Below, piece after piece: positions 46,343 to 56,180 of a stretch of DNA of 64,000 nt (position 1 is its first letter; each line of letters starts with the position of its first letter). A program made the translations under genes and the position numbers. Under the pieces are notes generated by a model. The model was not told where the DNA came from, did not search any database, and saw nothing but the letters and a program-made list of their open reading frames with translations. Source of the stretch: Cryomorphaceae bacterium (lineage in GTDB: Bacteria > Bacteroidota > Bacteroidia > Flavobacteriales_D > Parvicellaceae). The DNA lies in assembly GCA_905182525.1 (NCBI GenBank), contig CAJJBV010000004.1, positions 367,543 through 431,542 on the forward strand. The letters are read 5' to 3'.

Positions 46343-49300
46343 ATGCGCAAACTATATTTATATATATTTTTATTTATTGGATTAGCTAGTTCTATTAATT
46401 CCCAATCCAACGGAATAACTTCGGTTGGCTCTGGAATGTTCCAAAAACACACTGGATTACCAGCCAATGCTTTTTACTCACAAGAGGGATCTACAAATGG
46501 TTATGATCCAGGAGATTTAAATGCGGTCACTATTGAAGCAGAAAATTTACCACTAACTTCAATCATAATAAACTCATTAAATAGTAATGGTTCATACATT
46601 CAATATGGTGGTGCATTATCTAGTGGCGATGTTGTTAATGTATATTTAGTTTATTTAAATCATGCAAATGGAACAAATTGGAGATCTTCTAATTTAGGAT
46701 TTGTAACTTTTTCTAATGAAATACTTGGAGTTTATACGGGAGGTTCACAAACCCTTCACTTCACAGGTTCTGGTTATTCAAGTTCTTTTTATCCATCAAC
46801 TGCAACTAATAAAAGAGGTCCTGAATTAAGTGGAGGCGATACTTTTACTGTTACAAACTCTAATAAAACCTTTACCATGCGCTGCAAAAATGGATTTAAA
46901 GGTGACTTTTTTAGAGTAGTAACAAGAACAACTTGTTCTGAACCTACTGGCTCAGGATCTATAGGAAACCCTCAAAACAACTGTGGTAGTTTTGACCCAG
47001 CTACAATAACAAATTCTTCATCTGGTTCTGGTGGTAGTGGAGGTACAGAAACCTACTTTTGGCAATACTCCACCTCTTCTAGTTCTGGTCCATGGACTAC
47101 CATTGGTAGTTCAAACAGCTCTACTTACAATCCATCTTCTATATCACAAACTACTTGGTATAGAAGAGGATACTACCGTTGTGATATTTCAGCTGCAATT
47201 TACACTCCTACAATTGAAAAGACGGTTATTACAGAACCTACTGTTGCAGGTACTATAGCTAACCCTGAAAGTAATTGTGGAAGTTTTAATCCTGCTAATA
47301 TTTGGTTTAATACTCTTGCTTCCGGTGGTAGTGGTGGTACACCAACTTATTTTTGGGAAAAATCAACCACTAATTCTTCTTCTGGATTTTCTACAATATC
47401 AGGTGTGTCTACGGTCGGCTACGATCCACCATCTACCATTACACAAACTACTTGGTATAGAAGAGGTGCTTACCGTTGTGATATTTCAGCTGCAATTTAT
47501 ACTTCTGCAATTGAAAAGACCGTTAATTCCGTTCCTTCTGCGCCAACGACTGGTTCAGTTACCCAACCTACTTGTGCAACATCAACTGGAAGCTTCCAAA
47601 TTAATGGTTACAATGCATCAAATACCTATGTCTTTACACCATCTGTAGCTAGCACATCTGGAAGTGGATTAGTAACTGCCAATGCAGGTACTTACACTTT
47701 TACAGTAACCAACGCTGTTGGTTGTATATCAAGTGCAAGTTCAAACATCACAGTAAATGCACAACCAGCGACGCCAAGCGTTGGGGCACCATCTTCTTCG
47801 CCAACAATTTGTGTGAATACCGCTTTAACTAACATTACTATTGCTACTACAAATGCTACAGGAATTGGTTCACCAAGTGGATTACCTGGCGGGGTTACTG
47901 CCAGTTGGAGTTCTAATACTACAACGATTAGCGGAACACCAAATGCAAGTGGAACATTTAATTATTCCATACCTATCTTAACTGGAGGCTTTGATATTTC
48001 AACCGCGACATATGTTCATAGTTTTTCTGTAGCCCCTCAAGACACAGGCCCAAGAGAATTAGCTTTCAGTAGCGATGGAACTAAATTTTTTATTGTTGGT
48101 TTTCAAGGAAAAGATGTAAATGAATATCATATGTCAACTCCGTGGGACGTATCAACAGCAACTTATGACTCTAAATTTGGTCCATCAGGATTGCAATCTA
48201 ACACTCATAGTTTAGCCTTTAGCTCAGATGGAACAAAAATGTATACAATTGGTTCGGGACAAGCTGTTTTTGAATATACATTAAGTACAGCTTGGGACGT
48301 TTCCACAGCCTCTTTTGTTGTTAGTTTTAGTATTTCGTCTCAAGTTACATCTCCAAGAGGATTAGCATTTAGCAATGATGGAACAAAGATGTTTGTCTTA
48401 GATGATTTCTGGAATTCTATTATAGCATATACTTTAACTACAAGTTTTGATATTTCTTCTGCTTCTCATTCCGCTAGTATGTACACATCTTCTTATGATG
48501 TTGATCCTAGGGGAATAGCATTTAACAGTGACGGAACAAGAATGTTTTACCATGGTATACAAAATGACAATATCCATGATTTCACTTTAAGTACAGCCTA
48601 TGATATTTCTACTGCCAGTTATAATAGTGCTCTTAGTCTTCCTTCTTTTGACACTAATGCTGAAGGAATAGTTTTTAGTAACGATGGTACTAAATTGTTT
48701 GTTTCAGGTAATGATGGAGATGTTGTGATTGAATACAGCCTAAATAGCTGTACATCAGTAGCAACTGGAACAATTACTGTAAATCCAAACAATACGGCGG
48801 GTGCTGCATCGTCTAGTCCTACTTTATGTATAAATACTGCTCTTACAGATATTGCTATTGCTACTACTGGTGCTACAGGAATTGGTTCGGCTAGTGGATT
48901 ACCTGGAGGAGTTACTGCTAGTTGGAGTTCTAATACCATTACCATTATTGGAACACCAAATGCTAGTGGAACTTTTAGTTATACGATACCACTTACTGGT
49001 GGATGTGGAACGGCGAGCGCATCGGGAACAATTACTGTAAACGATTTACCTGCAGTTGATGCAGGAATAGATCAGACGGTTTGTGTTGGAGACAATGTTA
49101 CTTTAAATGGAAGTGGAGCAAGTACATATACTTGGGATAATGGTGTTACCAATAATACTGCATTTACAGCAAGTACCACTACTACTTATACAGTAACTGG
49201 AACAGATGCTAATGGATGTCAAAATACTGATCAAGTCACAGTTACGGTAAATGCATCTAATACAGTAAGTGAAAACGGAGGATTTGATGTTTCAACAGCT

Positions 49301-49669
49301 AGTTACGTTCAGAATTTTTCAGTAAGTGCTCAAGAAACTGGTCCATCTGGAATAACCTTTAACAACGATGGAACAAAAATGTTTATAGTTGGATACTGGG
49401 GAGATGAAGTGAATGAATACAGTTTATCTACTGGTTTTGATGTATCTACAGCCAGTTACGTTCAGAATTTTTCAGTAAGTGCTCAAGAATCGTCACCACA
49501 AGGAATATCATTCAACAACGATGGAACAAAAATGTTTATAGTTGGATACTCTGGAGATGATGTGAATGAATACAGTTTATCTACTGGTTTTGATGTATCT
49601 ACAGCCAGTTACGTTCAGAATTTTTCATGTAGGTCCTCAAGAAACTGCTCCATCTGGAATAACCTTTAA
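46343..49669 (+). CDS. Giant adhesin, segment 1: signal peptide, Ig-like pair, propeller-like blades
   Basis: The only piece with a signal peptide. After a unique domain (residues about 22-205) come two paralogous Ig-like units (CGSFDPATITNSSSG... and CGSFNPANIWFNTLASG..., both ending in TWYRRG.YRCDISAAIYT), a SprB-like unit (PTTGSVTQPTCATSTGSFQI), an HYR-like unit, five divergent propeller-like blades (FDISTATYVHSF..., about 47.98-48.75 kb), a second HYR-like unit, a PKD-like unit (DLPAVDAGIDQTVC) and near-identical 51-residue blades. The frame is lost at about 49628, where an extra base (TTTTTCATGTAGG) follows; the last 14 residues of the open stretch are out of frame. Confidence 0.8.
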   Translation: MRKLYLYIFLFIGLASSINSQSNGITSVGSGMFQKHTGLPANAFYSQEGSTNGYDPGDLNAVTIEAENLPLTSIIINSLNSNGSYIQYGGALSSGDVVNVYLVYLNHANGTNWRSSNLGFVTFSNEILGVYTGGSQTLHFTGSGYSSSFYPSTATNKRGPELSGGDTFTVTNSNKTFTMRCKNGFKGDFFRVVTRTTCSEPTGSGSIGNPQNNCGSFDPATITNSSSGSGGSGGTETYFWQYSTSSSSGPWTTIGSSNSSTYNPSSISQTTWYRRGYYRCDISAAIYTPTIEKTVITEPTVAGTIANPESNCGSFNPANIWFNTLASGGSGGTPTYFWEKSTTNSSSGFSTISGVSTVGYDPPSTITQTTWYRRGAYRCDISAAIYTSAIEKTVNSVPSAPTTGSVTQPTCATSTGSFQINGYNASNTYVFTPSVASTSGSGLVTANAGTYTFTVTNAVGCISSASSNITVNAQPATPSVGAPSSSPTICVNTALTNITIATTNATGIGSPSGLPGGVTASWSSNTTTISGTPNASGTFNYSIPILTGGFDISTATYVHSFSVAPQDTGPRELAFSSDGTKFFIVGFQGKDVNEYHMSTPWDVSTATYDSKFGPSGLQSNTHSLAFSSDGTKMYTIGSGQAVFEYTLSTAWDVSTASFVVSFSISSQVTSPRGLAFSNDGTKMFVLDDFWNSIIAYTLTTSFDISSASHSASMYTSSYDVDPRGIAFNSDGTRMFYHGIQNDNIHDFTLSTAYDISTASYNSALSLPSFDTNAEGIVFSNDGTKLFVSGNDGDVVIEYSLNSCTSVATGTITVNPNNTAGAASSSPTLCINTALTDIAIATTGATGIGSASGLPGGVTASWSSNTITIIGTPNASGTFSYTIPLTGGCGTASASGTITVNDLPAVDAGIDQTVCVGDNVTLNGSGASTYTWDNGVTNNTAFTASTTTTYTVTGTDANGCQNTDQVTVTVNASNTVSENGGFDVSTASYVQNFSVSAQETGPSGITFNNDGTKMFIVGYWGDEVNEYSLSTGFDVSTASYVQNFSVSAQESSPQGISFNNDGTKMFIVGYSGDDVNEYSLSTGFDVSTASYVQNFSCRSSRNCSIWNNL
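47983..48755 (+). repeat. Five divergent 51-residue propeller-like blades
   Basis: Units begin FDISTATYVHSF, WDVSTATYDSKF, WDVSTASFVVSF, FDISSASHSASM and YDISTASYNSAL, each with GxxFxxDGTKMF. They are the old, diverged counterpart of the two near-identical sets at 49.28-50.04 and 51.05-51.81 kb. Five blades could close with the following strand into a propeller or form an open array. Confidence 0.75.
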
Positions 49670-49715
49670 CAACGATGGAACGAAGATGTTTGTTAGTTGG
49701 TAGACTGGAGATGAT

Positions 49716-50030
49716 GTGAATGAATACAGTTTATCTACTGGTTTTGATGTATCTACAGCCAGTTACGTTCAGAATTTTTCAGTAAGTGCTCAAGAAACTG
49801 GTCCAACTGGTATGTCATTTAACAACGATGGAACAAAAATGTTTATAGTTGGATACTCTGGAGGGAGGAGTGTGAATGAATACAGTTTATCTACTGCCTT
49901 TGATGTTTCAACAGCTACTTACGTTCAGAATTTTTATGTAGGTGCTCAAGAAACTGATCCATCTGGAATAACCTTTAACAACGATGGAACAAAAATGTTT
50001 GATAGTTGGATAGCTCTGGAGATGATGTGA
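49716..50030 (+). CDS. Giant adhesin, segment 2: blade repeats in a damaged copy
   Basis: Two further 51-residue blades (FDVSTASYVQNFSVSAQETG, FDVSTATYVQNFYVGAQETD) in a new frame. This stretch and its surroundings repeat 51.48-51.97 kb with several indels and substitutions (for example GGAGGGAGGAGTGTG for GGAGATGATGTG). The frame changes again at about 50000, where GTTTGATAGTTGGATAGCTC carries two extra bases, and a short piece (DVNEYSLDNPSVQTVCQNAA...) continues to 50197. It is not a separate gene. Confidence 0.5.
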   Translation: MNEYSLSTGFDVSTASYVQNFSVSAQETGPTGMSFNNDGTKMFIVGYSGGRSVNEYSLSTAFDVSTATYVQNFYVGAQETDPSGITFNNDGTKMFDSWIALEMM

Positions 50031-50178
50031 ATGAATACAGTTTAGACAATCCATCAGTTCAAACGGTATGTCAAAATGCTGCTATTATCAATATTACTTA
50101 TAATACCACTGGTGCAACTGGAATTAGTAATGATGGCGTTTCTGGTGCAAACGGCCTACCAGCTGGAGTAAGTGCAGC

Positions 50179-53100
50179 ATGGTCAGGAGATTTATAACCA
50201 TTAGTGGAACACCAAATGCTAGTGGAACTTTTAGTTATACGATACCACTTACTGGTGGATGTGGAACTGTCGATGCAACTGGAACTATTACTGTAGACCC
50301 AGATAATACGGCGGGTACACCATCTTCAAGTCCTACTTTATGTATTAATACTGCTCTTACAGATATTACTATTGCTACTACTGGTGCTACAGGTATTGGT
50401 TCGGCAAGTGGATTACCTGGAGGAGTTACTGCTAGTTGGAGTTCTAATACCATTACCATTAGTGGAACACCAAATGCTAGTGGAACATTTAATTATACCA
50501 TCCCTTTAAGTGGAGGTTGTGGAACGGTGAATGCATCGGGAACTATTACTGTAAACCCAGACAATACGGCGGGTACACCATCTTCTTCACCAACGTTATG
50601 TATAAATACTGCTCTTACAGATATTACTATTGCTACTACTGGAGCTACAGGAATTGGTTCGGCTAGTGGATTACCTGGAGGAGTTACTGCTAGTTGGAGT
50701 TCTAATACCATTACCATTAGTGGAACACCAAATGCTAGTGGAACTTTTAGTTATACGATACCACTTACTGGTGGATGTGGAACTGTCGATGCAACAGGAA
50801 CTATTACTGTAAACGATTTACCTGCAGTTGATGCAGGAATAGATCAGACGGTTTGTGGTGGAGACAATGTTACTTTAAATGGAAGTGGAGCAAGTACATA
50901 TACTTGGGATAATGGTGTTACCAATAATACTGCATTTACAGCAAGTACCACTACTACTTATACAGTAACTGGAACAGATGCTAATGGATGTCAAAATACT
51001 GATCAAGTCACAGTTACGGTAAATGCATCTAATACAGTAAGTGAAAACGGAGGATTTGATGTTTCAACAGCTAGTTACGTTCAGAATTTTTCAGTAAGTG
51101 CTCAAGAAACTGGTCCATCTGGAATAACCTTTAACAACGATGGAACAAAAATGTTTATAGTTGGATACTGGGGAGATGAAGTGAATGAATACAGTTTATC
51201 TACTGGTTTTGATGTATCTACAGCCAGTTACGTTCAGAATTTTTCAGTAAGTGCTCAAGAATCGTCACCACAAGGAATATCATTCAACAACGATGGAACA
51301 AAAATGTTTATAGTTGGATACTCTGGAGATGATGTGAATGAATACAGTTTATCTACTGGTTTTGATGTATCTACAGCCAGTTACGTTCAGAATTTTTCAG
51401 TAAGTGCTCAAGAAACTGCTCCATCTGGAATAACCTTTAACAACGATGGAACAAAAATGTTTATAGTTGGATACTCTGGAGATGATGTGAATGAATACAG
51501 TTTATCTACTGGTTTTGATGTATCTACAGCCAGTTACGTTCAGAATTTTTCAGTAAGTGCTCAAGAAACTGGTCCAACTGGAATAACCTTTAACAACGAT
51601 GGAACAAAAATGTTTATAGTTGGATACTCTGGAGATGATGTGAATGAATACAGTTTATCTACTGCCTTTGATGTTTCAACAGCTACTTACGTTCAGAATT
51701 TTTATGTAGGTGCTCAAGAAACTGCTCCATCTGGAATAACCTTTAACAACGATGGAACAAAAATGTTTATAGTTGGATACTCTGGAGATGATGTGAATGA
51801 ATACAGTTTAGACAATCCATCAGTTCAAACGGTATGTCAAAATGCTGCTATTATCAATATTACTTATAATACCACTGGTGCAACTGGAATTAGTAATGAT
51901 GGCGTTTCTGGTGCAAACGGCCTACCAGCTGGAGTAAGTGCAGCATGGTCAGGAGATGTTATAACCATTAGTGGAACTCCAACAGTAGCAGGAACATTTA
52001 ATTATACTATCCCTTTAAGTGGAGGTTGTGGAACAGTGAATGCAACAGGGAGTATAATAGTTACAGGTATTTCACCTCCAACAGCTGGAACGATTACCCA
52101 GCCAAGTTGCGCAGTAGCAACAGGAAGTTTTACAATAGCTAGTTATAATGCAGCTAGTACTTACACATTTACACCAAGTGCAACAGTAGATGGAAGTGGA
52201 GTAGTAACGTTAGCAGCTGGAGCTACTTATACATTTACAGAAACCAATGCATTAGGATGTATATCTGCAGCAAGTTCTAATGTGGTAATAGATGCACAGC
52301 CATCGACCCCAAGTGCACCAGTAGCAGGAGCTATTACCCAGCCAAGTTGCGCAGTAGCAACAGGAAGTTTTACAATAGCTAGTTATAATGCAGCTAGTAC
52401 TTATACATTTACACCAAGTGCAACAGTAGATGTAGCAACTGGAGTAGTAACGTTAGCAGCTGGAGCAACTTATACATTTACAGAAACCAATGCAGTAGGA
52501 TGTATATCTTCAGCAAGTTCTAATGTAGTAATAGATGCACAGCCATCGACCCCAAGTGCACCAGTAGCAGGAGCTATTACCCAGCCAAGTTGCGCAGTAG
52601 CAACAGGAAGTTTTACAATAGCTAGTTATAATGCAGCTAGTACTTATACATTTACACCAAGTGCAACAGTAGATGTAGCAACTGGAGTAGTAACGTTAGC
52701 AGCTGGAGCAACTTATACATTTACAGAAACCAATGCAGTAGGATGTATATCTTCAGCAAGTTCTAATGTAGTAATAGATGCACAGCCATCGACCCCAAGT
52801 GCACCAGTAGCAGGAGCTATTACCCAGCCAAGTTGCGCAGTAGCAACAGGAAGTTTTACAATAGCTAGTTATAATGCAGCTAGTACTTATACATTTACAC
52901 CAAGTGCAACAGTAGATGTAGCAACTGGAGTAGTAACGTTAGCAGCTGGAGCAACTTATACATTTACAGAAACCAATGCAGTAGGATGTATATCTTCAGC
53001 AAGTTCTAATGTAGTAATAGATGCACAGCCATCGACCCCAAGTGCACCAGTAGCAGGAGCTATTACCCAGCCAAGTTGCGCAGTAGCAACAGGAAGTTTT

Positions 53101-55542
53101 ACAATAGCTAGTTATAATGCAGCTAGTACTTATACATTTACACCAAGTGCAACAGTAGATGTAGCAACTGGAGTAGTAACGTTAGCAGCTGGAGCAACTT
53201 ATACATTTACAGAAACCAATGCAGTAGGATGTATATCTTCAGCAAGTTCTAATGTAGTAATAGATGCACAGCCATCGACCCCAAGTGCACCAGTAGCAGG
53301 AGCTATTACCCAGCCAAGTTGCGCAGTAGCAACAGGAAGTTTTACAATAGCTAGTTATAATGCAGCTAGTACTTATACATTTACACCAAGTGCAACAGTA
53401 GATGTAGCAACTGGAGTAGTAACGTTAGCAGCTGGAGCAACTTATACATTTACAGAAACCAATGCAGTAGGATGTATATCTTCAGCAAGTTCTAATGTAG
53501 TAATAGATGCACAGCCATCGACCCCAAGTGCACCAGTAGCAGGAGCTATTACCCAGCCAAGTTGCGCAGTAGCAACAGGAAGTTTTACAATAGCTAGTTA
53601 TAATGCAGCTAGTACTTATACATTTACACCAAGTGCAACAGTAGATGTAGCAACTGGAGTAGTAACGTTAGCAGCTGGAGCAACTTATACATTTACAGAA
53701 ACCAATGCAGTAGGATGTATATCTTCAGCAAGTTCTAATGTAGTAATAGATGCACAGCCATCGACCCCAAGTGCACCAGTAGCAGGAGCTATTACCCAGC
53801 CAAGTTGCGCAGTAGCAACAGGAAGTTTTACAATAGCTAGTTATAATGCAGCTAGTACTTATACATTTACACCAAGTGCAACAGTAGATGTAGCAACTGG
53901 AGTAGTAACGTTAGCAGCTGGAGCAACTTATACATTTACAGAAACCAATGCAGTAGGATGTATATCTTCAGCAAGTTCTAATGTAGTAATAGATGCACAG
54001 CCATCGACCCCAAGTGCACCAGTAGCAGGAGCTATTACCCAGCCAAGTTGCGCAGTAGCAACAGGAAGTTTTACAATAGCTAGTTATAATGCAGCTAGTA
54101 CTTATACATTTACACCAAGTGCAACAGTAGATGTAGCAACTGGAGTAGTAACGTTAGCAGCTGGAGCAACTTATACATTTACAGAAACCAATGCAGTAGG
54201 ATGTATATCTTCAGCAAGTTCTAATGTAGTAATAGATGCACAGCCATCGACCCCAAGTGCACCAGTAGCAGGAGCTATTACCCAGCCAAGTTGCGCAGTA
54301 GCAACAGGAAGTTTTACAATAGCTAGTTATAATGCAGCTAGTACTTATACATTTACACCAAGTGCAACAGTAGATGTAGCAACTGGAGTAGTAACGTTAG
54401 CAGCTGGAGCAACTTATACATTTACAGAAACCAATGCAGTAGGATGTATATCTGCAGCAAGTTCTAATGTGGTAATAGATGCACAGCCATCGACCCCAAG
54501 TGCACCAGTAGCAGGAGCTATTACCCAGCCAAGTTGCGCAGTAGCAACAGGAAGTTTTACAATAGCTAGTTATAATGCAGCTAGTACTTATACATTTACA
54601 CCAAGTGCAACAGTAGATGTAGCAACTGGAGTAGTAACGTTAGCAGCTGGAGCAACTTATACATTTACAGAAACCAATGCAGTAGGATGTATATCTGCAG
54701 CAAGTTCTAATGTGGTAATAGATGCACAGCCATCGACCCCAAGTGCACCAGTAGCAGGAGCTATTACCCAGCCAAGTTGCGCAGTAGCAACAGGAAGTTT
54801 TACAATAGCTAGTTATAATGCAGCTAGTACTTATACATTTACACCAAGTGCAACAGTAGATGTAGCAACTGGAGTAGTAACGTTAGCAGCTGGAGCAACT
54901 TATACATTTACAGAAACCAATGCAGTAGGATGTATATCTTCAGCAAGTTCTAATGTGGTAATAGATGCACAGCCATCGACCCCAAGTGCACCAGTAGCAG
55001 GAGCTATTACCCAGCCAAGTTGCGCAGTAGCAACAGGAAGTTTTACAATAGCTAGTTATAATGCAGCTAGTACTTATACATTTACACCAAGTGCAACAGT
55101 AGATGTAGCAACTGGAGTAGTAACGTTAGCAGCTGGAGCAACTTATACATTTACAGAAACCAATGCAGTAGGATGTATATCTGCAGCAAGTTCTAATGTG
55201 GTAATAGATGCACAGCCATCGACCCCAAGTGCACCAGTAGCAGGAGCTATTACCCAGCCAAGTTGCGCAGTAGCAACAGGAAGTTTTACAATAGCTAGTT
55301 ATAATGCAGCTAGTACTTATACATTTACACCAAGTGCAACAGTAGATGTAGCAACTGGAGTAGTAACGTTAGCAGCTGGAGCAACTTATACATTTACAGA
55401 AACCAATGCAGTAGGATGTATATCTGCAGCAAGTTCTAATGTGGTAATAGATGCACAGCCATCGACCCCAAGTGCACCAGTAGCAGGAGCTATTACCCAA
55501 CCAAGTTGCGCAGCTAGCAACAGGAAGTTTTACAATAGCTAG
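50179..55542 (+). CDS. Giant adhesin, segment 3: HYR-like units, blades and the first 81-residue repeat array
   Basis: The longest uninterrupted piece, 1787 codons. It carries 258-base HYR-like units (TAGTPSSSPTLCINTALTDI... GGCGTV), a PKD-like unit, five 51-residue blades (51.05-51.81 kb), another HYR-like unit, then repeats 1-14 of the first SprB-like array and the start of repeat 15. It opens after a missing base in GGAGATTTATAACC (the intact copy reads GGAGATGTTATAACC). It ends where an inserted C turns CAGTAGCAAC into CAGCTAGCAAC. No ATG with a leader precedes it, supporting an in-gene segment. Confidence 0.75.
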   Translation: MVRRFITISGTPNASGTFSYTIPLTGGCGTVDATGTITVDPDNTAGTPSSSPTLCINTALTDITIATTGATGIGSASGLPGGVTASWSSNTITISGTPNASGTFNYTIPLSGGCGTVNASGTITVNPDNTAGTPSSSPTLCINTALTDITIATTGATGIGSASGLPGGVTASWSSNTITISGTPNASGTFSYTIPLTGGCGTVDATGTITVNDLPAVDAGIDQTVCGGDNVTLNGSGASTYTWDNGVTNNTAFTASTTTTYTVTGTDANGCQNTDQVTVTVNASNTVSENGGFDVSTASYVQNFSVSAQETGPSGITFNNDGTKMFIVGYWGDEVNEYSLSTGFDVSTASYVQNFSVSAQESSPQGISFNNDGTKMFIVGYSGDDVNEYSLSTGFDVSTASYVQNFSVSAQETAPSGITFNNDGTKMFIVGYSGDDVNEYSLSTGFDVSTASYVQNFSVSAQETGPTGITFNNDGTKMFIVGYSGDDVNEYSLSTAFDVSTATYVQNFYVGAQETAPSGITFNNDGTKMFIVGYSGDDVNEYSLDNPSVQTVCQNAAIINITYNTTGATGISNDGVSGANGLPAGVSAAWSGDVITISGTPTVAGTFNYTIPLSGGCGTVNATGSIIVTGISPPTAGTITQPSCAVATGSFTIASYNAASTYTFTPSATVDGSGVVTLAAGATYTFTETNALGCISAASSNVVIDAQPSTPSAPVAGAITQPSCAVATGSFTIASYNAASTYTFTPSATVDVATGVVTLAAGATYTFTETNAVGCISSASSNVVIDAQPSTPSAPVAGAITQPSCAVATGSFTIASYNAASTYTFTPSATVDVATGVVTLAAGATYTFTETNAVGCISSASSNVVIDAQPSTPSAPVAGAITQPSCAVATGSFTIASYNAASTYTFTPSATVDVATGVVTLAAGATYTFTETNAVGCISSASSNVVIDAQPSTPSAPVAGAITQPSCAVATGSFTIASYNAASTYTFTPSATVDVATGVVTLAAGATYTFTETNAVGCISSASSNVVIDAQPSTPSAPVAGAITQPSCAVATGSFTIASYNAASTYTFTPSATVDVATGVVTLAAGATYTFTETNAVGCISSASSNVVIDAQPSTPSAPVAGAITQPSCAVATGSFTIASYNAASTYTFTPSATVDVATGVVTLAAGATYTFTETNAVGCISSASSNVVIDAQPSTPSAPVAGAITQPSCAVATGSFTIASYNAASTYTFTPSATVDVATGVVTLAAGATYTFTETNAVGCISSASSNVVIDAQPSTPSAPVAGAITQPSCAVATGSFTIASYNAASTYTFTPSATVDVATGVVTLAAGATYTFTETNAVGCISSASSNVVIDAQPSTPSAPVAGAITQPSCAVATGSFTIASYNAASTYTFTPSATVDVATGVVTLAAGATYTFTETNAVGCISAASSNVVIDAQPSTPSAPVAGAITQPSCAVATGSFTIASYNAASTYTFTPSATVDVATGVVTLAAGATYTFTETNAVGCISAASSNVVIDAQPSTPSAPVAGAITQPSCAVATGSFTIASYNAASTYTFTPSATVDVATGVVTLAAGATYTFTETNAVGCISSASSNVVIDAQPSTPSAPVAGAITQPSCAVATGSFTIASYNAASTYTFTPSATVDVATGVVTLAAGATYTFTETNAVGCISAASSNVVIDAQPSTPSAPVAGAITQPSCAVATGSFTIASYNAASTYTFTPSATVDVATGVVTLAAGATYTFTETNAVGCISAASSNVVIDAQPSTPSAPVAGAITQPSCAASNRKFYNS
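50200..50815 (+). repeat. 258-bp HYR-like tandem repeats
   Basis: Units of 86 residues (NTAGTPSSSPTLCINTALTDI to GGCGTVDATGTITV) occur twice back-to-back plus a partial third, 258 bases apart, with further single copies at 47.78, 48.78, 50.05 and 51.83 kb. They look like immunoglobulin-fold HYR/PKD modules common in Bacteroidota surface proteins. Confidence 0.8.
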
Positions 55543-56180
55543 TTATGAATGCAGCTAGTACTTATACATTTACACCAAGTGCAACAGTAGATGTAGCAAC
55601 TGGAGTAGTAACGTTAGCAGCTGGAGCAACTTATACATTTACAGAAACCAATGCAGTAGGATGTATATCTGCAGCAAGTTCTAATGTGGTAATAGATGCA
55701 CAGCCATCGACACCAAGTGCACCAGTAGCAGGAGCGATTACCCAACCAAGTTGCGCAGTAGCAACAGGAAGTTTTACAATAGCTAGTTATGAATGCAACA
55801 AGTACTTATACATTTACACCAAGTGCAACAGTAGATGGAAGTGGAGTAGTAACGTTAGCAGCTGGAGCGACATATACATTTACAGAAACCAATGCAGTAG
55901 GATGTATATCTGCAGCAAGTTCTAATGTGGTAATAGATGCACAACCAGTCGACACCAAGTGCACCAGTAGCAGGAACTATTACCCAACCAACGTGTGCAG
56001 TAGCAACAGGAAGTTTTACTATACATAGTTATGACTCAACAGTACTTACACGTTTACACCAAGTGCAACAGTAGATGTGCAAGTGGCGTAGTAACGTTAG
56101 CAGCAGGAGCAACTTATACATTTACAGAAACTAATGCAGTCGGATGTTTATCTGCAGCAAGTGCTGATGTGGTTATATTT
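52072..56180 (+). repeat. First SprB-like array: 17 copies of a 243-bp (81-residue) repeat
   Basis: Copies begin at the GCAGGAGCTATTACCCAGCC motif every 243 bases (52321, 52564, 52807 and so on to 55480), then with small shifts to about 55968. Copies 2-14 are nearly identical at DNA level, differing mainly in TCTTCAGCAAG against TCTGCAGCAAG and one synonymous A/G. Copies 1, 16 and 17 carry GGAAGTGGAG in place of GTAGCAACTGGAG. Confidence 0.95.
55545..55925 (+). CDS. Giant adhesin, segment 4: end of the first repeat array
   Basis: Repeat 15 continues here, then repeats 16 and 17 in changing frames. An extra G (TTATGAATGCAGC against TTATAATGCAGC) opens this piece and a similar change at 55789 (TATGAATGCAACAAG) opens the next frame, which runs to 56028. 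Repeats 16 and 17 have the variant DGSGVV in place of DVATGVV, as in repeat 1. No independent start or signal peptide; part of the same gene. Confidence 0.5.
   Translation: MNAASTYTFTPSATVDVATGVVTLAAGATYTFTETNAVGCISAASSNVVIDAQPSTPSAPVAGAITQPSCAVATGSFTIASYECNKYLYIYTKCNSRWKWSSNVSSWSDIYIYRNQCSRMYICSKF

Larger units (their letters stand above)
49275..51815 (+). repeat. Two sets of five near-identical 153-bp blade repeats inside a ~1.3-1.4 kb segmental duplication
   Basis: Blades FDVSTASYVQNFSVSAQET..PSGITFNNDGTKMFIVGYSGDDVNEYSLSTG repeat every 153 bases. The block from about 48.78 to 50.20 kb (HYR-like unit, PKD-like unit, five blades, HYR-like unit) recurs at about 50.55 to 51.97 kb with an offset of 1,772 bases at the left and 1,767 at the right. 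The difference of five reflects indels in the first copy. Confidence 0.85.
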
